Part shown: positions 1 to 11,200 of the stretch, piece after piece
Position numbering within the stretch: the first letter of the stretch is position 1
Layout: every line of letters begins with the position of its first letter
Source of the DNA: Acanthaster planci
Taxonomy: Eukaryota; Echinodermata; Asteroidea; Valvatida; Acanthasteridae
Direction of reading: 5' to 3'
Length of the DNA stretch: 64,000 bases
Assembly (NCBI RefSeq): GCF_001949145.1
Contig: NW_019091362.1
Coordinates: 11,193,948 to 11,257,947 of the forward strand
Made by a program: the position numbers and the translations under genes
Notes under the pieces: generated by a model
Database searches by the model: none
The model's input: only the letters and a program-made list of their open reading frames with translations
Told to the model about the DNA's origin: nothing

Positions 1-354
1 ATATTTACATATTATGTAAATAACCCACGTGTAATCCTCAGGCATACAGTGTTTTATTATAAACTACTTAGTCTTTATTACATTGTTTACAAGTTGGCTG
101 GGGTTGTGGTTTCTACCGAGTCTGCAGTTGAGTCAGCTACATATGAGAGGGATTATGTAACTTAAGAGACGATAACACCACTAGATTGTAATTAGATTGT
201 GAAAGATCCGGTTGATAGACGCACTTGTGGCGTTCAACCGCAGGGCTTCACGTTGTCGGTCCAATTACGCCACCTCGGATAAGGACTGATCGCACATAAA
301 GTACATCTTTTGAACCCTGGGACGCATCAGTGTTTGACCAAGTGCGTGTCGCAT
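1..354 (+). mobile_element. Probable 5' LTR (part) of a Ty3/gypsy-type retrotransposon
   Basis: This non-coding stretch lies directly upstream of a clear tRNA primer-binding site, which is where a 5' LTR must end. The last bases before the site read ...gtgtcgca-t, so the LTR probably ends with the usual CA at 352-353. The left end of the LTR cannot be placed and may lie outside the window. No matching 3' LTR is visible, although a short resemblance (atatttac, one variable base, tatt) recurs near 5,707. The LTR call is an inference from position, not from a matched pair. Confidence 0.5.
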
Positions 355-375
355 TGGTGGCAGCGGTGGGATTCG
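355..375 (+). promoter_or_regulatory. Primer-binding site complementary to tRNA-Leu
   Basis: The sequence begins TGG followed by TGGCAGCGGTGGGAT and ends TTCG. It is the reverse complement of the 3' end of animal tRNA-Leu (AAG/TAG isoacceptors) with its CCA tail: T-loop TTCGAATCC, then the acceptor stem ending GCTGCCA-CCA. About 21 bases pair without a mismatch against the tRNA sequence as I know it. A site of this kind primes minus-strand DNA synthesis and fixes the LTR boundary just upstream. It is well preserved compared with the ruined coding region that follows. Confidence 0.75.
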
Positions 376-989
376 TTGTTGTCAAGACGGAGTTCACGAC
401 TGGTGGAAAAGTGATCAGCGCATGATACCGGACGGGCAGTTGGCGTGCAATTGGAGACATCACAAGATTTATGCACGGCCGGAGGAGTTGCAGTGTTAAT
501 ATGAGTGTCACCCATGAAGGCCCGCTGTTTATCGTTTGGAGTGCGATCCGTGAAGGATTCACACGATGGCATCAAGATGCCTACAACCCGACAGGCCCGG
601 CAGTGCAGAGTGATGTGAGAACGAAGAGAAGTTCAGACGCTCATCAGGAACTAGGGAGAATTTCGGAGGAACTGCCGACCCGACGGATGGATGGCATACA
701 TTGTGAGGAACACTGGCAGTGTTCTCATAGAGGCATTGAGAGTGCCATTGAGTGACGTAATGACTGTCAGATGAAAACTACTAGTGATGCGGAATGCTGA
801 TGCACAACGTGATGTGAGTGAGATTCCAATAATGACACCCATAGCAACTGTTGCTAGGGGGCAACCAGAATGGAAATCGTCGCTGTAGGGGAACTGCAGT
901 TTGGATACCTCTGCAAGATCTGTGGATAAACAAGACGTAGGTAACATTGGAGATGTGCAGCGGACTCGGAGGAAACTGTGTTGAGTACC
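376..989 (+). other. Retroelement leader and eroded Gag N-terminal region
   Basis: This stretch lies between the primer-binding site and the recognisable Gag core. Short open segments exist, for example 471-755, but I recognise no domain in them. The position suggests a 5' leader followed by the N-terminal part of Gag, now broken by stops and frameshifts. Confidence 0.4.
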
Positions 990-1431
990 GGATAGATTTT
1001 GGGGGATGTGTCCTGGAAATATTATAAGGCACATTTTGAATCGTATGCTGTCATCATCAAAGGATGGACTGAAGAGGAGAAAGCCGACATCGTGGCAGCT
1101 GAGCTGAAGGGACCGGCAAAAGAAATGCTTGGTGACGGATTGCCAAGTGGAAAACTGACGCACAATGAGCTAACAGGAAGACTAGATCGGCGACATGGAC
1201 CTGGAGAACAAGCTAAGACGTTCTTTGCCCAGCTGAGGAGTAGGAGCAGAAACCGCTATACGTCGATTGACGGAGTTAGCACATCTGGAGCTGCATTTTT
1301 TGGATTCAATCTCGGATGCTGATATTTGGGTGGGCATATTCAGGGCCCATCCTAAAACCCTGGATGACGCGATTCAAGCACCTTTGGAAACTCAGTCGTT
1401 TCTGAAAGCGGAACAACACGGATGATTGCCC
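990..1431 (+). pseudogene. Degraded Gag core of a Ty3/gypsy-like element
   Basis: Read in frame from about 1011, the peptide starts WKYYKAHFESYAVIIKGW, continues TEEEKADIVAAELKGPAKEM, and later has LTGRLDRRHGP and FFAQLRSRSR. This is the usual Ty3/gypsy Gag (retrotrans_gag) pattern: W..Y...F......W, then an A..L.G.A helix, L..RFG and F...L..R. A frameshift near 1,275 moves the continuation (LDSISDADIWVGIFRAHP, then TLDDAIQAPLETQSFLKAEQ) into another frame, which stops at about 1,425. In the intact family Gag forms the particle that packages element RNA. The reading frame is broken, and its expected continuation reappears only after the LINE, at about 4,680. Confidence 0.65.
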
Positions 1432-1574
1432 ACGGTAACCGGCCTGATGGGGTCAATTGGGTTAGGACGTGTTGGGGGTAAAATGGTGAATTGAGCAGCT
1501 CCATTTCCACTGAAGTACTCCATTGTATAGCACGGCGTCTCAACATTAGCCTCTCCGAACCAAATCCCACTGGA

Positions 1575-1623
1575 TTTGACAAAATGACAGAGTTTTGACA
1601 ACCGTTTTGACAAAATGACAGAG
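1575..1623 (+). repeat. Direct repeat of 18 bp near the LINE insertion point
   Basis: The 18-base word tttgacaaaatgacagag occurs at 1575-1592 and again at 1606-1623, with 13 bases between. It lies at the junction of Gag-derived sequence and the LINE 5' end. It could be a local duplication made during insertion or simple slippage. It does not flank the LINE, so it is not a normal target-site duplication. Confidence 0.6.
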
Positions 1624-1868
1624 GATGACAGCGTGTGCCTGGCGCTTTAACCAGGTGACTCCGGGTAGGTGGAGCTAGTTAGACTCGGTTGCCAGTCCAC
1701 CTGGGAGAAGGACCACTCTGATTTTTAAACCCAGGTAGGTAGAGCCCCTTACCCTTGGTTGGGAGTCTATCTGCTCGTAACCTAACTCGGACAAGGGCGA
1801 ATGAGGGGCCTTGCCCCCAACGGCCAGGGTAGGTCCGAGAGGAGTGGCGCCCCCAGGCCTTATTAGCC

Positions 1869-2810
1869 TTGAAAGGCAATCCAATGGCGAATCTTGTAAC
1901 TACAAATCCTATACTGCCAGTCCCGGGAGTGGACAGGAGCTGTGCTGCGGATAGTGGTGTTGGCCAGTGTTCTACTCGGCAGTATGACAGTGCCCCCCCA
2001 ACACCTGACGACAGCATCAAGCCCAAAGCGATTCTGCGATGCAAGAGGCCGTTCATTGTGGCCACTTTCAACGCAAACACTGTGAGGGAGGAGGGGAGGC
2101 TTAGAGAGATGGACCATTGTGCAGTGAAGTGTGGAGTGGAGATTTTGGGTGTGCACGAACACGGGAGAGTCCACTCAGACACAATTGTGTTTGAGCGAGA
2201 AGAGGGTAGCTATTTTATTACATCATCGGCATGGAGGAATGCGGCCCAGGCAGCTAACGGAGGGGTGGGGCTGCTTCTCAGTCCTCGAGCTAGAAGGTCT
2301 CTTCGAAGTGTTCGCTCTCATTCTGAGCGGATACTGGTTGCCGAGTTCGATAGCAACCCAGTTACAACTGTCCTCGTTGCCTACTCTCCAACTAACCTAT
2401 CCCAAGTAAAGGACGTAGAGCTGATTTATGAGCAGCTCACAGCAGCTGTTAGGAGTATGCCTGCTCTTAACGTCGTTGCCATACTGGTTGACTTTAATTC
2501 GAGACTTGGATCCGACAATGTACCGTACACATGTCATTATACTACACGCAGAAATGGTACGCTTATGTATGGGTTTATGACTGAGCATCAGCTACTCGCA
2601 GCCGACACCGAATTCCAGAGAAAGTATGGGAATAGGTTGATCTTCCGAGATAATGGCACTGGAATTATAAGGCAATTTGACTACATTCTAGTACGGAGGA
2701 AGTGGCGGAACAGCATCTTAAACGCTGAACCCTTCAGTTCGTTTGCTTCAGTGGGATCTGATCACAGAGTCGTCTCTATGAAAGTGAGTCTGAGTCTGAG
2801 AGTAAAATGA
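1869..2810 (+). pseudogene. LINE endonuclease domain (AP-type, exonuclease-endonuclease-phosphatase fold)
   Basis: This is an uninterrupted frame of 313 codons. Recognisable endonuclease landmarks run in order: VATFNANTVREEGRL (the 'NVRTL' motif), EILGVHEHGR (the Glu-containing 'GVQEHR' motif), GGVGLLLSPRARRSLRSV, LVAYSPTN, VAILVDFNSRLGSD (the 'GDFNA' motif, with Gly replaced by Val but Asp and Asn kept), and VGSDHRVVSMK (the catalytic SDH). In the living family this domain nicks target DNA to prime reverse transcription. The frame ends at a stop at 2,808-2,810 just before the reverse transcriptase, where intact relatives are continuous. The first methionine is not necessarily the true start. 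Confidence 0.7.
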
Positions 2811-2865
2811 AATATGGAAGGTCATAAATAAGGTAACAGGGCGTAGGAGGGCAAAGGAAGGTCAG

Positions 2866-4500
2866 GTGACAGGAGCCACTGCAGAGGAAAGAGTGAACAC
2901 GTGGTTCACCCACTTCAGTAAACTCCTAGGTAGTGTCCCGGAAATTGTGGACGTGGATGAAGAAATACCTGACATCCTCACTAACCTCGAGATCAACGAT
3001 GGTCCATTCACCGCCCTGGAACTCATCAAGGTCAAGTTGACATTGCAACAAGGTAAGAGCGCCGGCCCAGATGGCATCCCCCCAGAAGTCTACAAAAGCT
3101 GTGAGATTGATGATATCATTATGGAAATCTTTAACTGTGCCCTGATTAATCACGAAACTCCCTGGCAATAGTCGCTGTCAAACATCATTCCCGTGCCTAA
3201 ATCTGCTGATCTTAGTAAAACTGACAACTACCGTGGCATTAGCCTCAAATGTATTATTGCAAAGATTTCAACCGTATGATATTAAACCGGTTACGCAGCG
3301 ATATTGATCCTTACCTCTGACATAACGAAAATGGGTTTAGAGAGAAGAGATCAACAGTGGCACAGATTCTGACACTGAGACGAATAATTAAGGAAGTGAA
3401 GAGTAATAACCTCACAGCTGGCCTGACCTTCATCGACTTTAGAAGAGCATTTGATTCCATCCACAGAGGGAACATGTTGAGGATTCTTAAGCCTTACGGA
3501 GTCCCACCGAACCTGCTTGAAGATATTCGGTCGATGTACTAAGGAACGCAGTCTAAAGTGGTTACTCCCGACGGTACCACGGATGAATTCAATATTTTGG
3601 CAGGCGTCATGTAGGGGTACGACCTCGCCCCATTCATATTTATTGTTGTACTTGACTTTGCCCTCCGACGAGCTATCAGTGGATACTAGGCGGATCTTGG
3701 TCTCACAATGACACCAAGGAGATCAAGTTGCTACCCCGCAGTAGCCCTGGCCGACCTTGAGTATGCTGATGACACCAGTCTCCTCTCCAACACCACTTCC
3801 CACGCACAAGAGTTTCTGACGCGTGTTGAGATTGAATGTAGCTGAGTGGGTCTCTCACTCAACGCAAGAAAGACGGAGTTGATCACATAAAACATCCCCG
3901 ACCATGCTCCCCTGATTACCACAGAAGGCAGCCCTCTAATAGTGGTCAAGGACTTTAAGTATCTGGGGTCATGGGTTGACTCATCTGCAGAGGACATTCG
4001 CATTCGCAAAGCCCTTGCCTGGAAGGCTCTTAGTGAAATGAAATCTGTGTGGAACTCAAGCATGTCAAGGGACGTTAAACCAAGTTTCTTCCAGGCCACA
4101 GTGGAGTCTTGCAGTATGGGTGTGAGTGCTGGACCTTAAACCCGGCCCATCGGAAGTCTATTGGTGGATGCTGCACCAGAATGCTGAGGGTTGTGCTCAA
4201 CCTCGATTGGAGAGACCATGTGCCCAATAATATCCTTTATGGGGCACTATCACGGATCTCACAAAAGATCGCTTTCAGATGGATAGGCCTTGCAGGGCAC
4301 TGTTACAGACACCCTGAGCTGCCGGTATTGTGGGAAGCAACACATGGAATAAAGTAAGGGGTACGTGGACAGAGGATGAGCTATGTTAGCGTCCTGAGGA
4401 GAGATATGGGCGTGGAGACCGCGACAGAGCTGGCTGATTGCATCAAGGATAAGGAAGGTTGTAATCGCCGTAGGAGGTCCCGCCTGCGGGCGACATAGAG
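2866..4500 (+). pseudogene. LINE reverse transcriptase and C-terminal region, broken by stops
   Basis: Pieces of one reverse transcriptase appear in order but in several frames. These are KLTLQQGKSAGPDGIPPEVY (fingers) near 3030-3095, a stop at 3169-3171, LTFIDFRRAFDSIHRGNML near 3430-3480 (motif A with the catalytic Asp), a run like 'GYDLAPFIFIVVLDFALRRA' near 3615-3670 (motif B region), and EYADDTSLLSN with the YADD box at 3762-3773 (motif C). The thumb-like part DFKYLGSWVDSSAEDIRIRKA (3952 onward) is followed by YGCECWTLNPAHRKSIGG and RWIGLAGHCYRHPELPVLWE (ending about 4,335). The last recognisable part is SVLRRDMGVETATELADCIK, ending near 4,497. An intact copy would copy its own RNA into DNA. 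This one cannot make a single polypeptide. Confidence 0.75.
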
Positions 4501-4613
4501 AGAGGAAATTGATACCTCCGTCAAATTCAGACTATTACCCGAGAGAAATTCAACCGAGAGAAATTTATAGGACCAAGCAGTTAAATGTACTGCACAAACC
4601 TAACCAAAGCCAT

Positions 4614-5460
4614 GGGGAGTGACGTAATGAACAACGGACAGAGCCAACCGACCTCGGGGAAGACGGCAGGAGCAACTAAGAAATTAAGATATTATGGCTG
4701 CCGAGAGGACGGGCTCTAAAAGCGAAACTATCCGAAGATGGAAAAACCGCGTGACACCGGCACTGCTGAGTGGATTTTACGTGCAAGGAGGAATAGATGA
4801 TCACACCCTGATGTTTTGATCGACACTGGATAATCGGAAACAGTGATATTTATCTGCAGAATTACATGAGGATGTGTGACCAAATTTGCGACCAGTGCTG
4901 GATTATATTAATTAAGTTAGCTGATGGAAAATCGCTGACAGCACAAGGAATTGCGAGGATGACCGTAACCGTTAGAGGATTTAGCACCTCTTTCAAAATC
5001 CTCGTTGCTGGAATCAGAAATGAAGGTATCCTCGGCATGACTGTTCTTCTGGCATCTTGGAACAGCATTGATTTGGACATAGATAATACTTCCACATCGA
5101 CGGGCAGTCGTGTGACCGTAAATCGCGGAAGTACCGCCTGGATGTGAAACTGTGATACCCGGCATTGTGCAGCAGAATGTGGGTCTACGTAGATGGGGAT
5201 TTATTGAAACAAGTTACTGGGAATCGCTCATCGGAAAAAGGGTCATACAGTGGGACGTAGCTCTTTAGATGCTACGTCAGTACCGTGCCCTATTGGAGTG
5301 TTTAATCCAGGGATTGAGACAGTGATTACTATTTAAAGAGGGAGCGCGATGGATTGTGACGTCAGCGGACGATTCGGATATTGTACTGAAGCATGACGAA
5401 CGTACTGTTTCGACACTGCAGAGATCAACGAAGAAGAGAACGCTGTGCCAGTGATAGCAG
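4614..5460 (+). pseudogene. Remains of Ty3/gypsy zinc knuckle, protease and pol N-terminus
   Basis: At about 4,685-4,740 the frame reads LRYYGCREDGL-stop-KRNYP. This is a CCHC zinc knuckle in which two cysteines have become tyrosines, the histidine position is altered or lost, and a stop has arisen. The protease follows: LIDTG with the catalytic DTG at 4822-4830, then DGKSLTAQGIARMTVTVRGF, and GILGM near 5,025-5,040, the 'ILG-D-L' strand with its Asp lost. Downstream frames (ETVIPGIVQQNVGL, then HDERTVSTLQRSTKKRTLCQ) resemble the linker before the reverse transcriptase. No reverse transcriptase, RNase H or integrase follows, so the element is deleted after about 5,460. This piece is the expected continuation of the Gag fragment at 990-1431, separated from it by the LINE. 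Confidence 0.65.
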
Positions 5461-6612
5461 CGTGTTGAAACCTTCTCAGGTAATAACTTTGTCATCTTGT
5501 ACTTCGATTAAAAGAATGTTTGGTTATTATTCTGGAATTTTGGATCGCACTTCTCTTCATTCGGTAACTTGTTTCACTTTTCCTTGTTAGCCTAAAAAAA
5601 AAATCAATTTTTAAATAAATTGCAACACGGATCACTTATTTGGGGGCTTATAATTATTCCCAAGGGAGGGTAGAATAATGTTTATCAACCTCACCCAGAC
5701 AAGGATTATATTTACGTATTCTTTTCAACCTTACGGTGAGAAACCCGTGCCAAACCAGGCTGACAACGCTGACTAACAGATGTGAGCTGATTAGATTTTA
5801 CAGACATAAAGAGCGCCAACGAGTGGTGAGAGAAGTTTCAGGAACAACACCATGAAGGTGGAGGCCAGTGCTTGCACCGGCCAAATCACAATGTGTATGC
5901 ACTCAGATTCTTTACTGAAAAAAAGCATTTTGTGTTCCACGAGTTCGCAGATTTGCAAAAAGGCCGGTTTAGGCGACCAAAACGAATGCAAGCTTGTGTC
6001 TGAGTGGGATTCGGAAGAAATTGGTGCCTGAAAATGTTCTATTTTTCGAGAAGTGTAAGCATCGATTGTTCAAAATAGCGAGGGGCTTCACAACTTTTTG
6101 AAGGGGTAACCTTCTGTTGAACAAAGTATCTTCAAAAGTCATCGGTTAATTAATGAATGGAAATTCCAAATTTTTTTTTAAAACCCTCATAAAATGAGAT
6201 TTTATTTGATGTGCGCCTCGAACGCCTGAGAAACTAGTGATTATTTGTCCTGATTTTTTGAAGTTCAGGTGGGCCCTATTTATCACTGTTGGCTGTGGCA
6301 GTTTACTTACTGGTCTGCGCGCCTCAGGTATAATAAACGTGCGTTTATATGTCTATGATCTGCGCCCATAAGTTGAAGATGCTCTCTCTATTCCGCTCCA
6401 GTGGCCACTTTTTAAACTAAAATTGGAGGTAAAAAAGGGCACCTGTTATAAAATATTGGGGGGTACTCTTCTCTTTTTATCTCCTCAGGTGCTGTGCCAT
6501 CAATAAAACCACGTAGTTTATTAATGAGATTTATTTAATTATTTTTTAATTAATTGCGTCGCGTGTCCTGTATCATTCATCAATTTTCAACGCCTAGGGA
6601 TCTGCAATATAT
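5461..6612. other. Non-coding stretch after the retroelement remains
   Basis: No gene is recognisable. A purine tract 'aagggagggtagaataatg' near 5,660-5,680 would fit a polypurine tract next to a 3' LTR start, but no LTR matching 1-354 can be read, so I do not annotate one. The rest is ordinary AT-rich sequence. Confidence 0.4.
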
Positions 6613-6849
6613 GCCGTTTTCCAATACTCGATTCAGCTCCGTATAGGCTGCAACCGTTTTTCTACTACCTAACTTCGAAATTGTAAGCGCAACAGCGAGT
6701 TTAATAGTGGCACAAAACATCAAGTAAGATGCAAAAGAGCCAAACATCGCAGTTTTTTAGTTTAATTGAAACGTTTCAGGCCCACATTCGGTTACTGGTT
6801 TCGGAGACGAAGCCTGTGAACGGGGACGAATTGAGTATTGGAAAACGGC
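6613..6849. mobile_element. Non-autonomous DNA transposon (MITE) with long terminal inverted repeats
   Basis: The left end gccgttttccaatactcgat (from 6613) and the reverse complement of the right end, gccgttttccaatactcaat (from 6849 leftwards), agree at 19 of 20 positions. The similarity then continues more loosely inward (tccgt..aggct). The total length is 237 bp and the interior has no coding capacity. The flanks show no obvious target-site duplication, so I cannot assign a superfamily. Confidence 0.65.
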
Positions 6850-7587
6850 CAAATCGGAATAGCATTGATGGAATCTGCTGTCAGTCTGGTTCTTAGCAGT
6901 GACTAGTGCTGTGCAAAATATGTACAGTACCTAGACTTCCTAATGCTATGAGGCGATGAATAGTGCGCCAGTACAGTAGTGTTCACTTCCGTCTGTCCGT
7001 GTGATGCTAACTTCTGTCGTTGCGAGTCAGTTACACATGTATGTAATTGCAATAAGCCGATCTATGCTCTTCGTATTTGCACAGGGTCTTGTTCTGTTTT
7101 CCCGCTTATTGTAGGAATGTCACCTCAACTGTCGGTCTAACTTTCAAGTTCGTCGTAACGTTAGAGTAGACTCGTAGTCTTACGGTGTGCACACACAGGT
7201 AGGGACTGTGTACATGTACGTCATGTACTGTACATCACCACATCATACATGTAGGAGCCTACATGTAGGCCTACATTTTGGTCCTAAGCTTGGAATTATT
7301 GCAGAATACCCTGCCACTCTAAAAAACGACCCCTGGAATGACTGGTTACGTGGATACAGGTGAAAATCCCTTGAGAAGAGTGTGACACTTTGACCTGTAC
7401 CTGGCTCTGACTATGAGGTTGATCATGCGGGGTGGCCGCAGGTTATTCTACAATTGAGCTCTAGGGCTAATTGGCATAGGCCTACATCATTTAAATGAGT
7501 AGTACAGTGGTAGACGGCAATGGTATTTTTTGCCATTAATCAGACTGTATAAGGATTGTATATTAGAGGACCCCCCGGCAATCGTAC

Positions 7588-7766
7588 AGGTATCCCAATG
7601 CATCTTTCAAGCTCACTCCATGATGACTTTTTCATGGCTTATTTAAGCACTCAATTTCGTGTCTGTGTCGCAAATATGAAAGTGCGATGTCGATGGAGTG
7701 TTCAAAACAAATCGTGAAACTGTAGTGGTACCTCAGTGAGCTTGAAAGGTGCATCAGGTTGGAATC
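7588..7766. repeat. Inverted-repeat element, MITE-like
   Basis: The arm tgcatctttcaagctcact at 7599-7617 is matched in inverse orientation by agtgagcttgaaaggtgca at 7735-7753, 18 of 19 positions. Looser pairing extends outward (ggtatccc against ggattcca). The spacer of about 117 bp is unique and non-coding. It is most simply a small palindromic transposon relic lying just upstream of UBE2F; a structured RNA or regulatory hairpin is a less likely alternative. Confidence 0.55.
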
Positions 7767-8138
7767 CATAAATCTGATAGTTGTGCATACTGTAGTTGCC
7801 CAGAAAGTGCCTCTATTTTCTGGTTCATCTGAATTCTATTTAAACCTTAAGTGGATCATTTCCTTCACGAAAGTTTGCCCCATTGACGTGGTGAGTGATA
7901 ACTTGATACATGTATATATACCTTGACAAGAAGGGAACATATTCAATGATATTAGCCTGACAAACTGCCTGAAGAGAGCAAACTGAGAACAAACAATAAC
8001 CAAATTAGTGTTATGTTTTTGGAGACAAGGAAAAAATTCCTAAAAAAGTAACCCCCATAACCAGCTTGAAGGTAGGAATTAACTGTTTCATTCCATTATG
8101 TTACTCATCATCAAATTGTGATAGGTGATGCGCCAGCG

Positions 8139-8298
8139 ATGATCACCCTGTCTAAGAAACGGAAGGAGGATGCAGCGCGCCGGGCCAGTACTGGTAGCAT
8201 GCCAACACCTCCCTTTGCGTTGGACAACATCAAACGAGTGTCCATCCGTGACAAGTTGCTGGTCAAAGAAGTGCCCGAGATGAATGTGAACATGCCCT
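8139..8298 (+). CDS. UBE2F: UBE2F coding exon 1
   Basis: Encodes residues 1-53 and the first base of codon 54. It holds the variable, basic N-terminus that docks on the NEDD8 E1 and cullin-side partners ([17 protein letters not shown]...), then the conserved [15 protein letters not shown]. The donor is GTGAGG at 8299. A splice acceptor at 8123-8124 would make the untranslated start of this exon 8125. Confidence 0.9.
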
Positions 8299-11200
8299 GT
8301 GAGGAACTCAGGATTATATTGTGGCGCTGTCAATTAAGATGCAGGCAAATGTGCTAAGTTGCAAGCAAATTATGCTAAGCAGGAAAGGGAAAATCGCACA
8401 CAGAGTTCTGCCTGCAAACAGCTGTCACATGAAATGTGCTTCCTGTAGCACTTTGCTTAGCAGTGATTTCTAATAAGAAGCTCCATAGCATTGTTGTCCC
8501 TCAGTCTTAATTTGCATCAGTCATTTTACTTGCACATTCTTGGCCAAGTAACCATGTTTGTACGATTATCTTTGACTTCCCTTAAATACATGTAGGCCTA
8601 TATGCAAGGAGTTCTCCACATCACATTTGAATTAAAAAAAAAGCGTTCCCAGTGTTTTGTGTAGGTTCGTGTGATATGCATTATTTACATTGTCAAACTT
8701 GTTGCTTGTCATGTTTTCCACTGCATAAAAAAGGCACTGATTAAGACAATTATAGGCCTACCTTTTTTCTTTTCAAAGTATAATAATCAGGCTAGCAAGT
8801 TTTCCTCAGATCAGCTTATTTCCTCGTTTTTCACTTCACACTTATGCCACTGAAAATTGAAAAACACTGTACATGTACAAAGTCTTTTGGAATTTCCTTG
8901 TTTTTGCCAACTTTAATCCAAGTTGCATCCTGATAACTTGTTCCTCCTTTTTATTTACTTTTTATTTGGTTAATTTTCTGGAAATATACATGTATCTCCA
9001 GCTTCCTGCTCAGTTCAGTATGAGGATGTCAACAAACTCCATTCATTTCAACTCATCATTACTCCGGAGGAGGGTTATTGGCGAGGTGGACGGTTCATCT
9101 TCAGTATCTACGTCCCAGAAGAGTACAATATAGTGGTGAGTCTTAGCAAGCCTAGGTGAACAAGTAGGTTTTGGAACACTTTTTTGTGCAGTCCGAAAAC
9201 TGTACAAGCTGAGGCCTTGAGATGAAGACCAGTTTGGATAATGCATGGTTGGGTCGGCACGGGAATCTGTGTTTAGGAAGGAACACCCCTTGACCAAATA
9301 ATGTTTTTCAAATATGGGGGGGGAAGCAATATTCACCATTTCAGAAAGGCATCAGTGCCCTTCTTCAGAGACTTAATCCTAAGAGAGCGGGGTGCCTCCC
9401 CCCTCAACATTTGTTACAATATCACTGCAGTACCTTTTTTTCCCAGAAGTTGAACCTGTAGCATTTCTTTTTTGGTAACTCTCTGTGGTCATTTTGTCTC
9501 CAATTTTGTGCATGTACCATTCTCGCTTAGTACCCAGTTTTCTGAGACAGGTCAGCCAAAAATGTATACTTTTCCACCGCATTGCTCAATGAATTTGGGC
9601 TGGCACAAGTGTGGCCTGTAACTTAAATGACAATAACAAAACCATACATCAATTGTACTGATAAGGAGTTTTACATGCATGCTATTTTTTTTTTTGAAAA
9701 ATCTGTCGTGGAACGACCAAGTTTTTTTTTGGGGGGGGGGGAATTCTCCCAATTCGAGATGATCCAAAATAATTATATTGGACCTCGTGTAATTATTTTG
9801 TCATTTACTTCTCTACATCACACACACGGGGAGCCCCTTCATGCCCTTAATTTAACCTGTTGTGATTTAGATGCCATTGTCATTTGCTATTGTCAGTCCA
9901 CCCTGAGCAGAAGCACCCCCTCATTGGTTGAAAAGAGCTGTATTGGTCGGGACTGTTCCTTTGTTGCTAGCTTTCATAGTCATATTTCATAGTTGTTAGA
10001 CTGCCATGCAACTACCAAAGGAGCTTCCATTACTAGGAAAATGTTGCCCTCTCTTAGCCCAGCTCGTGGCCCATAATGTGACACTATTTACTTTCGACAG
10101 TAGTTCCTGTCCTCAATGAAAACAGCAGATAAAACACACCAAAGATTAGTTTTGAAGATTTACACTCAATTAATATACTGTATGACAAAATTAGGATATT
10201 GTGTGATAAGATAGTGGCTGACTGTATAGTTGTGAATTCATCAGGACACTGTAAACTAGGTGTTGGGATTTGCTTGGATAAAGCCACCCAAAACAAGTCC
10301 TGTAGTATTTATCTCTTTCTCTCATTGCCCGCTTAGCCATTTTTTGTTTTAAAAACACTGTGCCATGTTCTGATTTTCTTTGATTCACCAGCCTCCAACT
10401 GTGAACTGTCACACAAGAATATGGCACCCCAACATATCAGAAGATGGGAAGATTTGCCTTAGGTAAGATGGATTGGTTTTTACCACCCCATGCAAAGTTG
10501 CCTGCTGTGTTGCGTATTTAAAACATTTATTTTAAACACTCAAATATGAAATTATGTACAGAGAAAATGCATTCATGTTAATGACACTATGAAATTTAGA
10601 TTGGTTTAAATAGGGTTAACTGTCGTTTCTTGGTTAAACAGTATTCCACCGTATTTTAACCCCATTTTAACTGCATAGATCAAGCCAAGAGTTTCACCCG
10701 GTTTTAACCGTGTTTCAACCGAACCCACCACTTTTTGTTATTCAAGCCTTAATCCTCTCCTGGTCAGTCATCAGTCCAAACGGACAGTCATCCATTTTAA
10801 CCGTGTTTTAATGGTGCAGAGATGGTGTGCTACAAACAGCAGTGTCCCGTTGGGGAAATCTACTTTTTACCTAATTAAAGAGCGGATCAGGGGAAATGTC
10901 GATCATCTTCCTTATACGTTCCACAAGTTGGAAATTGGCTTCAATGCACATGTATGTTGGCTTATTTCTGCACCCGTTTACATGATAAATTCTCTGTTTT
11001 TTGTCATATAAAGCAATGAATTAATTTAATAAGAATGATACATGTGTCTGGAGTAGTTTATTGAAAATAAACAACTGAAGTTTTATTGGTATAGTTACCG
11101 TTCATTGGTCCTTAATGACAATAATTAGAAGTGACTGTTTTCTGTGAGCACAAAATCAATTGCGCTAGTGCTAAAATCCTAGATGGCGGCACCCATAGTC

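Larger units (their letters stand above)
1635..4500 (+). mobile_element. Nearly full-length but dead non-LTR retrotransposon (LINE)
   Basis: The block has a structured, repetitive 5' leader in which 'gggtaggt(g)gagc' and 'ccaggtaggtagagc' motifs recur at about 1663-1745. A deteriorated apurinic-type endonuclease, reverse transcriptase and C-terminal region follow. The domain order EN-RT, the YADD catalytic box and the C-terminal signature (FKYLGSWVDS, then CECWTL, then RMLR) match endonuclease-encoding LINEs of the CR1/RTE-X-like assemblage common in marine invertebrates; I cannot settle the clade. Several in-frame stops and frame changes show that it is inactive. The 5' boundary is approximate. 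The 3' end falls near 4,497, where the translated C-terminus (RRRSRLRAT) ends. The element sits inside the Ty3/gypsy gag region. Confidence 0.75.

Noticed and set aside
5655-6020. 3' LTR and polypurine tract after the Ty3/gypsy remains
   Set aside because: There is a purine run and an 11-base resemblance to the sequence at 1-11, but no extended match to 1-354.
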